Shown here: positions 40,821 through 47,608 of the stretch, piece after piece
Numbering within the stretch: position 1 is the first letter of the stretch
How the letters are laid out: each line of letters opens with the position of its first letter
Source of the DNA: Thermosynechococcus sp. NK55a
Lineage (GTDB): Bacteria > Cyanobacteriota > Cyanobacteriia > Thermosynechococcales > Thermosynechococcaceae
Direction of reading: 5' to 3'
Length of the DNA stretch: 64,000 nt
Assembly (NCBI RefSeq): GCF_000505665.1
Contig: NC_023033.1
Location: 310,001 to 374,000, forward strand
The notes under the pieces: generated by a model
Told to the model about the DNA's origin: nothing
What the model saw: only the letters and a program-made list of their open reading frames with translations
Databases searched by the model: none
Program-made: the position numbers and the translations under genes

Positions 40821-41693
40821 ATGGATTGTATTATTCACCGCCGTGCTGAGTTTGCCGCCAGTCATCGCTACTGGCTGCCGGAATGGTCTGACGTAGAAAA
40901 TCGGGCTCGGTTTGGTGGAAATAGTTACTTTCCCGGTCACGGCCACAACTACGAACTGATTGTTTCGATAAGGGGCACGGTGGATGACTTTGGAATGGTG
41001 CTGAATCTGTCTGAGGTCAAGCATGTTATTCGCCGTGAAGTCATTGAACCCCTGAATTTTTCCTATCTCAACGAGGTGTGGCCAGAGTTTCAAGCCACGT
41101 TACCCACGACTGAGCATATTGCGCGGGTGATTTGGGATCGACTCTTTCCCCATTTACCCCTTGTGCGCATTCGCCTGTTTGAACATCCCCGCCTTTGGGC
41201 GGACTATACGGGAGACCCTATGGAAGCCTATCTTTCTGTTGGTACTCACTTTAGTGCGGCCCATCGCCTAGCCCTTCAGGACCTCAGCTACGAAGAGAAC
41301 TGCCGCATCTATGGCAAGTGTGCCCGCCCCCACGGCCATGGCCACAACTACCACGTGGAGATTACGGTTAAGGGCTCTATTCATCCGCGTACCGGCATGG
41401 TTGTGGATTTGGTCAAACTCGAGGAAGTCCTCAGGGAACAGGTGATTGAACCTTTGGATCACACGTTTTTGAATGAGGATATTCCCTACTTCGCGACGGT
41501 GGTGCCAACGGCAGAAAATATCGCCATTTACATTGCCCAGTTGTTGCAGGAGCCGATTCGCCAATTGGGTGCGACGCTTCATAGGGTAAAGTTGATTGAG
41601 AGTCCCAATAACGCTTGCGAAATCCTCTGCGAAGAATTGCCCCCTCGAAATGAGGGGATCAGTGCTGCTCTACCGGTGTTGGAGCGAGCCTAG
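40821..41693 (+). CDS. Two-domain 6-pyruvoyl-tetrahydropterin synthase / QueD-like protein
   Basis: 290 aa with two PTPS domains in tandem. Domain 1 (about 1-130) has zinc histidines in ASHRYW and GHGHNYEL. Domain 2 (about 135-275) has FSAAHRLAL and HGHGHNYHVE. The catalytic cysteine is present in domain 2 (IYGKCARPHGHGHNY) but the equivalent segment of domain 1 (FGGNSYFPGHGHNY) lacks it, so domain 1 may be structural or have altered chemistry. Related enzymes make 6-carboxytetrahydropterin (queuosine) or tetrahydropterins; cyanobacterial members can have either role. MAPEG follows immediately. Confidence 0.88.
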   Translation: MDCIIHRRAEFAASHRYWLPEWSDVENRARFGGNSYFPGHGHNYELIVSIRGTVDDFGMVLNLSEVKHVIRREVIEPLNFSYLNEVWPEFQATLPTTEHIARVIWDRLFPHLPLVRIRLFEHPRLWADYTGDPMEAYLSVGTHFSAAHRLALQDLSYEENCRIYGKCARPHGHGHNYHVEITVKGSIHPRTGMVVDLVKLEEVLREQVIEPLDHTFLNEDIPYFATVVPTAENIAIYIAQLLQEPIRQLGATLHRVKLIESPNNACEILCEELPPRNEGISAALPVLERA

Positions 41694-42107
41694 ATGATGT
41701 TGAGCAATATCCCTTGGCTACTGGCTGCCAGTTTACTGATGGCAACACTGCTTATCTATTTCCCCTACATTTTTGTGGTGGTAGGACGCCTGCAGGCGGG
41801 CTTTGATATGGCGGCTCCCCGTGCCCTTTTTGTGAAGCTCCCTCCCTTTGCGCAGCGGGCGGTATGGGCCCATGAAAATAGCTTTGAAACCTTTATGCCT
41901 TTTGCTGCGGCGGTGCTGCTAACTCTCTTTGCGGGTGTGAATGATGCAACGGTGGCGATCGCCAGCCTTAGTTTTGTCGTAGCTCGCTTTTTATACAGTA
42001 TTTGCTACATTGCCAATTTTCCCTTAGGGCGCTCCCTGATGTTTGGTGTCGGGACGGCAGCCACCCTGACGCTTTTTTGGCAAAGTCTTACCACCCTCGC
42101 CACTTAA
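41694..42107 (+). CDS. MAPEG family membrane protein
   Basis: 137 aa with four hydrophobic helices (WLLAASLLMATLLIYFPYIFVVV, FMPFAAAVLLTLFAG, ATVAIASLSFVVARFLYSICYIANF, LMFGVGTAATLTLFW). ARFLYSICYIANFPLGRSLMFGVG is the C-terminal family signature; RAVWAHENSFETFMPF fits the second helix entry. The family includes glutathione-dependent membrane enzymes; the substrate is unknown. It begins directly after the PTPS stop (zero gap), so the pair is coupled. Confidence 0.88.
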   Translation: MMLSNIPWLLAASLLMATLLIYFPYIFVVVGRLQAGFDMAAPRALFVKLPPFAQRAVWAHENSFETFMPFAAAVLLTLFAGVNDATVAIASLSFVVARFLYSICYIANFPLGRSLMFGVGTAATLTLFWQSLTTLAT

Positions 42108-42155
42108 GATAGTTTAGTTTATTGGGGTAGATGCACCAAGCATAGAGTACTCTCA

Positions 42156-42641
42156 ATGTCTATTGATAATCTTCGCACCCTCTACCAGCAGGTTATTCTG
42201 GACCACTATAAGAAACCCCGCCATCGGGGTCGCACCCAGCCTGTGGATCGCCAGCAACGGGGACATAATCCCTCCTGTGGAGACACGATTGATTTAACCG
42301 TTGCCCTACAGACAAATGAGCAGGGCGAAACAATCATTAAGGATATTCAGTTTGAGGGGGAAGGCTGCGCGATCGCGATGGCCTCAGCAGACTTGATGGC
42401 CGATGCCCTGCGGGGTCAGCCCGTCAGTCGCGCCCTTCAAATGGTGGAGCAGTTCCAAGCCATGATGAAGGGGCAATTTGAGTTTCCCCCAGAATTCCGG
42501 AAGCTGAATGTGATGCGGGGGGTGGCTCAGTTTCCCGTACGGATTAAGTGTGCCACCTTGACCTGGCATACCCTCCGCGCAGCCTTGCAACAAGATCAAG
42601 CCCCTGTGAATGGCTTTGTCAGTAATGAGGAGGAACAGTAG
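42156..42641 (+). CDS. sufU: SufU/IscU-type Fe-S cluster assembly protein
   Basis: 161 aa. The three family cysteines are visible: HNPSCGDTIDL (about residue 42), FEGEGCAIAMAS (about 70) and RIKCATLTW (about 131), with DHYKKPRHRG near the N-terminus. The insertion between the second and third Cys (VEQFQAMMKGQFEFPPEFRKLNVM) is characteristic of SufU rather than IscU. SufU relays sulfur from SufS through a zinc site. The stop TAG overlaps the GTG start of ycf51 by 1 nt. sufE, a functional counterpart, lies at 47021. Confidence 0.9.
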   Translation: MSIDNLRTLYQQVILDHYKKPRHRGRTQPVDRQQRGHNPSCGDTIDLTVALQTNEQGETIIKDIQFEGEGCAIAMASADLMADALRGQPVSRALQMVEQFQAMMKGQFEFPPEFRKLNVMRGVAQFPVRIKCATLTWHTLRAALQQDQAPVNGFVSNEEEQ

Positions 42642-43129
42642 TGCTGACCCCCACTGATTTTGCCACCTATAGCCGCTGGGCAGGCATTGCCACCCTTGCC
42701 ATGACCGGCTTGACTGCACTCGCTTTTGTTTTTCGCTGGGGTGTGCGCTTTCGCTTTGTCGGTATTAGTGGGTTTCTTGGTGTTGTGACGGTCGGACTCT
42801 TTGCCCTGAGTATTGTGCCGATTGTTCACTCCCCAGTGCCTGGTGCCGGCAAATACACCCTCGTCTATGACAATGGTGCCACTCAAGCCGTGATCACTGT
42901 TCCTGCCGATATTGACTTCAGTACCCTTGAAGCAACGCTAGTACAAGCAGCCAATGATTTATTTTCCTTGGGACGGCTAGGCCGAGGGGGCGATCGCCTG
43001 ACCGTGATTGCCCGTACTATCCAACATCCTGAACCGGGGGTAAGTGAGCCGGTCATTTTAGGGGTGGCTACGCGGTCGTTGAGCGATCGCGCCGATACAA
43101 ATGTAACGGTTAAACTGCTGCAAGATTAG
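42641..43129 (+). CDS. ycf51: Ycf51 family protein
   Basis: 162 aa from GTG 42641, overlapping sufU by 1 nt. Two N-terminal membrane helices (GIATLAMTGLTALAFVF and FLGVVTVGLFALSIVPIVH), then a soluble domain (STLEATLVQAANDLFSLGRLGRGGDRLTVIARTIQHPEPGVSEP) that matches cyanobacterial and plastid Ycf51 (DUF2518). Function unknown. tRNA-Val follows 29 nt downstream. Confidence 0.85.
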   Translation: MLTPTDFATYSRWAGIATLAMTGLTALAFVFRWGVRFRFVGISGFLGVVTVGLFALSIVPIVHSPVPGAGKYTLVYDNGATQAVITVPADIDFSTLEATLVQAANDLFSLGRLGRGGDRLTVIARTIQHPEPGVSEPVILGVATRSLSDRADTNVTVKLLQD

Positions 43130-43158
43130 CCTTGTGTATGCTAAACTAGTAAAGCCAA

Positions 43159-43232
43159 GGACGCATAGCTCAGTTGGTTAGAGCACCACGTTGACATCGT
43201 GGGGGTCACTGGTTCGAGTCCAGTTGTGTCCA
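43159..43232 (+). tRNA. tRNA-Val (anticodon GAC)
   Basis: 74 nt. Acceptor GGACGCA (43159-43165) pairs with TGTGTCC (43225-43231), with A at 43232. D-arm AGCTCAGTTGGTTAGAGC, anticodon loop TTGACAT giving GAC, T-arm TGGTTCGAGTCCA. CCA is not encoded. Confidence 0.95.
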
Positions 43233-43332
43233 TAACCAACCAACTGTTTTAAATAAATCTAGAAAGAAGGATTTTTAAGCAACCTATTTACTAGGCCTCA
43301 ATTCATTGGTTCTGGTATAGGCAAATCCAAAG

Positions 43333-43788
43333 CTACTGCATAGTTTGGCGCTGCCCTTGACAAATAGCTGGCTGAAACTCTTGCCAATTTCTACGCACCT
43401 GTTCATAACATTGAGGCGGGGCGATCGGTAAGTTCTTCAGATAGAAAAACGTTACTCGATTAAAGGATTCCAAGAGGAATATTAATTCGGTAGCTGGATG
43501 GTAAGAATCCACTGCTTCCAAAATGTGGGCAGTCATAAAGTGATGGCGCAAAATCACAGTATCAGGAGCGGCTAACCAAGCATTTAAGAAGGGAGCAAGG
43601 CGGGAACGGGGAACAAAGTGGGTTCGGAAAGATTCCCCTGCAATGCCAAACTCAGGAGAATTGGTACTGCAAATAACCACTCCTCGCTCACCCCATAGGT
43701 AACCTGCCCAAGCGTTATATCCAAGTACTAACAAATTCGTGGCAATAAAGGCTTGCTGCCAATGTGGCATTTCCGATAGTTCATCCAT
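43333..43788 (-). CDS. Hypothetical protein
   Basis: 151 aa from ATG 43788 (a longer frame starts at 43857, but its first residues are low-complexity Ser/Gly). A mixed alpha/beta protein with WQQAFIATNLLVLGYNAWAGYLWGERGVVICS at the N-terminus and ELIFLLESFNRVTFFYLKNLP towards the end; no signal peptide. No family recognised. It stands alone between tRNA-Val and metE. Confidence 0.5.
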   Translation of the reverse strand: MDELSEMPHWQQAFIATNLLVLGYNAWAGYLWGERGVVICSTNSPEFGIAGESFRTHFVPRSRLAPFLNAWLAAPDTVILRHHFMTAHILEAVDSYHPATELIFLLESFNRVTFFYLKNLPIAPPQCYEQVRRNWQEFQPAICQGQRQTMQ

Positions 43789-44084
43789 TAGTTTCTCCTT
43801 AAGAGAGCCATTCAGGCCAGAACTGGACTCAACAGGATTAGGATTGCCCCTGGACATAACAGTCCTTCGCTGAGATATCGCGGTTGCTTAGGAAGTTGAT
43901 ATTGCTAATTCCTACCGATGACCAAAAGTCCAACTGTGTAGGGTAGGCCACCGATAGGAATTGAGCCCAGCCTCTCAATCACTGTGGGAAGGAATGCCAT
44001 TGTCAACCCTAAACACCATCTCTTCCTCACCGACATCCGGAATATACTGCTACCTGGGTTTTGCCAGGAGCTACAACAGAGTGT

Positions 44085-46361
44085 CTAGGCGTTATTTTGA
44101 GATTGCATCGCCTCTTGCCGGATAGTTCTGGTGGCTTCTACCATATTTTTCAGGGATGGAATCACTTCCTCCCAGCGGCGCGTCTTTAATCCACAATCAG
44201 GGTTGACCCAAATCTGTTCAGGGGGTAAATTTTCAACTGAAGTTCGGAGCTGTTGCACTAGCTGCTCAACACTGGGCACCGCTGGGCTGTGGACATCATA
44301 AACACCGACGCCGACTTGATGTCTGTAGCCGGCATCCGTAATTTGAAATAGGGTCTCATTGTTGCTGCGGCTATTTTCAATTGACAACACATCCGCATCG
44401 AGCCGCTCGATGTGCTCAATGATGTCACCAAACTCGGAGTAGCACATGTGGGTGTGAATTTGGGTCTCAGGCTTAGCAACGCCAGCAGCTAACCGAAACG
44501 CATCCACAGCCCAAGACAAATACTCATTCCAGCGTTCTGCTTTCAGGGGTAGCCCCTCCCGCAGGGCAGGTTCATCAATCTGTATTATCTTCGCACCGGC
44601 TGCTTCCAAATCCGCAACTTCATCTCGCAAAGCAAGGGCAATCTGCATTGCCTGTTCACTGCGAGGAATGTCAGTGCGGGTAAATGACCAGTTAATCATA
44701 GTGACAGGCCCAGTCAGCATCGCCTTAACAATTTTGTCGGTGAGGGATTGTGCCACCTTAAACTCGCGAACGGTCATTGGCTGAGTGCGGGCAACGTCAC
44801 CATAAATAATGGGTGGACGTACACAGCGGCTGCCATAGCTTTGCACCCAACCGTATTCTGTAAAGGCAAATCCAGAGAGCTGCTGGCCAAAGAACTCGAC
44901 CATATCGGAGCGCTCAAACTCACCGTGCACCAACACATCTAGACCCACTTCCTCTTGTAACCGGATGCACTTGGCAATTTCCTCATCGATTGCTGCTTCA
45001 TACTCGGCTTGGGTAATTTCATGCCGTTTTAACTTCACCCGCAGTTGCCTAACCTCGGCGGTTTGGGGAAATGATCCAATCGTTGTCGTTGGAAAGGGCG
45101 GCAGGGTTGGCTGGAGTGTTCGACGTTGCTCGTAAGGCAGCGGGCGCTCTAAATCACGCACACTCAGATTGCGAAGCCGCGCCTGTACCGTTGGATTGAC
45201 AGGGCTAAATTGCTCAAAAGCTTGCCATTGAGCTTGTATGGCTATGAATTCGGGGTTTTTCGTTAAGATTTCGCGATGGGTTCCATCATTGCTATTGAGC
45301 ACCTGAGCCAAGAGGACTACCTCATCCAGCTTTTGCTCAGCAAAACTCAAGACCTCTCGCAGAGGCTCTGGTAGCTTGACCTCTCGCTTTGCATCATAGG
45401 GGACAAATTGCAGGGAAGATGAAGGATGTAGCCGAATATTGGCGGTGATGCTTTGAATCGTTTTCAAGGTTGACAACACCGATTCAGGCCGAATTTTCCA
45501 AATATTGCGGCCATCAATAATTCCTACCCCCAACTGCTTATCTGCTGGGAAGCCATGCTGTTGCAGCAGGGCTAGGTTGTGCCCACGGGTAAAGTCTAAA
45601 CTGATGCATGTCACAGGTAACTCCATCACCCACGGCCAGGCTGCCCCTAGGTCATCAAAGTAGGTCACAAGATGGATCGGTAGGTTGGCTTGACGCAGTG
45701 TATCAAATGTGGATTGATAGAAGCTCTTAAGGCTATCAGCGTCTTCTAAGACCAAGGCGGGTTCGTGTATTTGCACTTCAACGACACCTAGATTTTTGAG
45801 TTCCCTCAACAGGATGAGATAGCGATCGCCCAAGTAGGAAACAGCTTGCTCTAGGTTCGTCTCTAGCCGACTGAGCCGTAGGAGGGTGAGAGGCCCCAGC
45901 ACGATTGGAACGGCGCGATCGCCCAAGAGGGTTTGAGCACGACGAACAGTTTCTAGGAAATCACTGAAGTCAGTTGGTTGAAAAGACTCACTAATTTCAG
46001 GTACTAAATAGTGATAGTTGGTATCAAACCACTTAGTCATCTCAAGGGCTGGAATACCATCCTTGCCCCTTGCCATTGCAAAGTATTGATCCAGACCTGT
46101 AAAAGAGCGGTACCGCTCTGGAATGATGCCAAGCCGGATGCTCCAATCTAAAACAGAATCGTAAAGACTCAAATCACCAATACCAATGCGATCAATGCCC
46201 GCCTCAAGCTGCTTTTGCCAATTCTGCAATTCAATGTCTTGCGCTTTTTTGAGCAAAGCTTCTGCATCCAGTTGATTGCTCCAAAAGGCTTCTAGGGCCT
46301 TTTTTAACTCACGGTTTTTGCCAATACGGGGATAGCCTAGGGTTGCGGTTTGAATGTTCAT
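44085..46361 (-). CDS. metE: B12-independent methionine synthase
   Basis: 758 aa, full length. Transfers methyl from 5-methyltetrahydropteroyltriglutamate to homocysteine without cobalamin. The N-terminal domain opens TATLGYPRIGKNRELKKALE. In the C-terminal half the zinc ligands are visible in HTHMCYSEFGDI (about residue 635) and WVNPDCGLKTRRWEEV (about residue 720); TTIGSFPQTAEVR marks the second barrel. A cobalamin riboswitch lies 290 nt upstream on the same strand, so the enzyme is expected to be shut off when B12 is available for MetH. Confidence 0.97.
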   Translation of the reverse strand: MNIQTATLGYPRIGKNRELKKALEAFWSNQLDAEALLKKAQDIELQNWQKQLEAGIDRIGIGDLSLYDSVLDWSIRLGIIPERYRSFTGLDQYFAMARGKDGIPALEMTKWFDTNYHYLVPEISESFQPTDFSDFLETVRRAQTLLGDRAVPIVLGPLTLLRLSRLETNLEQAVSYLGDRYLILLRELKNLGVVEVQIHEPALVLEDADSLKSFYQSTFDTLRQANLPIHLVTYFDDLGAAWPWVMELPVTCISLDFTRGHNLALLQQHGFPADKQLGVGIIDGRNIWKIRPESVLSTLKTIQSITANIRLHPSSSLQFVPYDAKREVKLPEPLREVLSFAEQKLDEVVLLAQVLNSNDGTHREILTKNPEFIAIQAQWQAFEQFSPVNPTVQARLRNLSVRDLERPLPYEQRRTLQPTLPPFPTTTIGSFPQTAEVRQLRVKLKRHEITQAEYEAAIDEEIAKCIRLQEEVGLDVLVHGEFERSDMVEFFGQQLSGFAFTEYGWVQSYGSRCVRPPIIYGDVARTQPMTVREFKVAQSLTDKIVKAMLTGPVTMINWSFTRTDIPRSEQAMQIALALRDEVADLEAAGAKIIQIDEPALREGLPLKAERWNEYLSWAVDAFRLAAGVAKPETQIHTHMCYSEFGDIIEHIERLDADVLSIENSRSNNETLFQITDAGYRHQVGVGVYDVHSPAVPSVEQLVQQLRTSVENLPPEQIWVNPDCGLKTRRWEEVIPSLKNMVEATRTIRQEAMQSQNNA

Positions 46362-46603
46362 CGTTTGCCTAACCTAAATTGTGTAGAATTGTGTAAGTCC
46401 AATGGAGAAGCTAGCTGCTTCCGGATTCAGAAACAGCGCCATTCAGGAACTCGCGGAGATGGCTAACTAAAATCCGCGAAAAGTCGGCAAAAAGCTAGTT
46501 GCCACCTTTACACCAGCAGCACTACTCCCTAGCAGCAGTTGGTTAAACTCAGATAGTTTGGCCTCGGGGGGTCAAAGCTTGAAGTTCGACAGTAATAGAA
46601 ATC

Positions 46604-46640
46604 AAAAAAACTTGCTTTTATCATCTGTACCTCGCAGATG
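46604..46640 (-). terminator. Possible riboswitch expression platform (hairpin plus T tract)
   Basis: On the metE strand, directly after the cobalamin aptamer, CATCTG (46640-46635) pairs with CAGATG (46627-46622) around a 7-nt loop. Twelve bases later comes a run of seven T (46610-46604). The stem is short and the T tract is not immediately adjacent, so it is only a candidate for the terminator that aptamer folding would favour. Confidence 0.4.
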
Positions 46641-46650
46641 TTGACGTATC

Positions 46651-46790
46651 GGGTTGACCACTCGGCGGGCATTCTGACTTAGAGAGGGATATCTCTCCTC
46701 ACAGCTGCGGGACAGCGGCAGATTCACACTGCACTTTCCCCCTTACGTCTGATGGCTGATCCCCACCAGAACCGAGCAACTAAGTGAACC
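46651..46790 (-). promoter_or_regulatory. Cobalamin riboswitch (metE leader)
   Basis: Read on the minus strand, the B12 aptamer core is plain: GTGAATCTGCCGC, then GCTGTCCCGCAGCTGTGA (the B12 box region, about 46724-46698), and AAGTCAGAATGCCCGCC towards 46663. The closing helix pairs GGTTCACT (46790-46783) with AGTGGTCAACC (46661-46651), and CTCGG with CCGAG inside it. It precedes metE, whose product is the B12-independent methionine synthase, the classic target for repression by adenosylcobalamin or methylcobalamin. Confidence 0.9.
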
Positions 46791-46962
46791 ATAGCATAAC
46801 CCAGCGGGGATATCAAAGCAAATCCCAAGGAAGCCAGCTCTTGCTCAATAGAAGTAACAACTTTGGGTGATGAATCCGGATCTGGGAATGTCATTGTAGG
46901 TTTTAAGTTTAGCCCAGGCAGCCGATGGGGGGTCACAGGGGGTCTCCCTAGGCAAGTGAAGG

Positions 46963-46991
46963 TATAATCGAAGTGAAAATGATTTTCACTT
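46963..46991 (+). promoter_or_regulatory. sufE promoter with Fur-like palindrome
   Basis: A perfect -10 box TATAAT (46963-46968) is followed at once by a perfect inverted repeat at 46971-46991: arms AAGTGAAAAT and ATTTTCACTT around a single G. The core TGAAAAT-G-ATTTTCA fits the 7-1-7 pattern of a Fur box (TGAxAATxATTxTCA). It covers the expected transcription start, where a bound repressor would block RNA polymerase. This suggests iron-dependent control of the downstream Fe-S assembly gene sufE. Confidence 0.75.
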
Positions 46992-47020
46992 TCTGTCGCC
47001 AGCTCGTTGCTAGAATCGCC

Positions 47021-47569
47021 ATGTCACCTTTTTTCCAGCCCTTGCCTCCCCGTCTTGAGCAGATTGTCCAACGTTTTCAACAGATCCCAGAGCAGCGACG
47101 GCGCTATGAGTATCTACTTTCATTTGCGAGGTGCCTACCCCCTTTCCCTGAGGAGCAAAAGGTACCGGAAAATAAAGTTCCCGGCTGCGTCTCTCAGGTA
47201 TATGTGACTGCTAGTTTGCAGGAGGGGAAAGTGATCTTTCAGGGAGATTCTGACTCCCAGCTCACTAAGGGATTAGTGGGGCTGTTAATCGAGGGGGTAA
47301 ATGGCTTGACTCCGGCAGAAATCCTCCAGTTAAAGCCTGATTTTATTCAGCGAACGGGCCTCGAAATTAGCCTAACCCCCTCGCGGGTGAATGGTTTTTA
47401 CAACATTTTTCGATTTATACAAAAGAAAGCAATTGCCTATTATTTGCAGGAGTCTGGATCAGATTCTAGAGTGCGGACGGAGGGACTTGAACCCACACAC
47501 CTTGCGGTACTAGAACCTAAATCTAGCGCGTCTGCCAATTCCGCCACGTCCGCAGCAAACCTAGTTTAG
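47021..47569 (+). CDS. sufE: Cysteine desulfuration protein SufE, C-terminus reads through tRNA-Leu
   Basis: Start at ATG 47021 (MSPFFQPLPPRLEQIV); the two upstream starts lie inside the Fur-like operator. SufE accepts sulfur from SufS on its cysteine, here in NKVPGCVSQVYV (about residue 56). Other blocks are RRRYEYLLSFAR and LTPSRVNGFYNIFRFIQKKA. The family normally ends about residue 140-150. Here the frame has no stop and continues antisense through the whole tRNA-Leu gene to 47569, adding about 35 unrelated residues (ending SANSATSAANLV). A shift of one base before 47466 would reach a TAG at 47467, just ahead of the tRNA, so the tail may be an artefact. Confidence 0.88.
   Translation: MSPFFQPLPPRLEQIVQRFQQIPEQRRRYEYLLSFARCLPPFPEEQKVPENKVPGCVSQVYVTASLQEGKVIFQGDSDSQLTKGLVGLLIEGVNGLTPAEILQLKPDFIQRTGLEISLTPSRVNGFYNIFRFIQKKAIAYYLQESGSDSRVRTEGLEPTHLAVLEPKSSASANSATSAANLV
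47472..47553 (-). tRNA. tRNA-Leu (anticodon UAG)
   Basis: 82 nt class II tRNA. Acceptor GCGGACG (47553-47547) pairs with CGTCCGC (47479-47473), with A at 47472. The anticodon loop TTTAGGT between CTAGA and TCTAG gives TAG. Variable arm TACCGCAAGGTGTG, T-arm GGTTCAAGTCC. The opposite strand is read by the extended frame of sufE. Confidence 0.95.
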
Positions 47570-47582
47570 CGCAATTTTAGCC

Positions 47583-47598
47583 GGGGGCGATCGCCCCC
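47583..47598. repeat. HIP1-centred palindrome after flv3
   Basis: A perfect 16-nt palindrome, GGGGGCGA followed by TCGCCCCC, with the HIP1 octamer GCGATCGC at its centre. It lies 10 nt after the flv3 stop, between flv3 and tRNA-Leu. It could form a short hairpin in the flv3 mRNA end, but no T tract follows. Confidence 0.6.
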
Positions 47599-47608
47599 CT
47601 CGTCGAGT

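Noticed and set aside
43907-43962. Inverted repeat AATTCCTA ... TAGGAATT between the hypothetical gene and metE
   Set aside because: Only 8-nt arms 40 nt apart; too weak to call an element or terminator.
46724-46936. 70-codon ORF on the minus strand upstream of metE
   Set aside because: Its last third lies within the cobalamin aptamer and no family is recognisable; more likely incidental.
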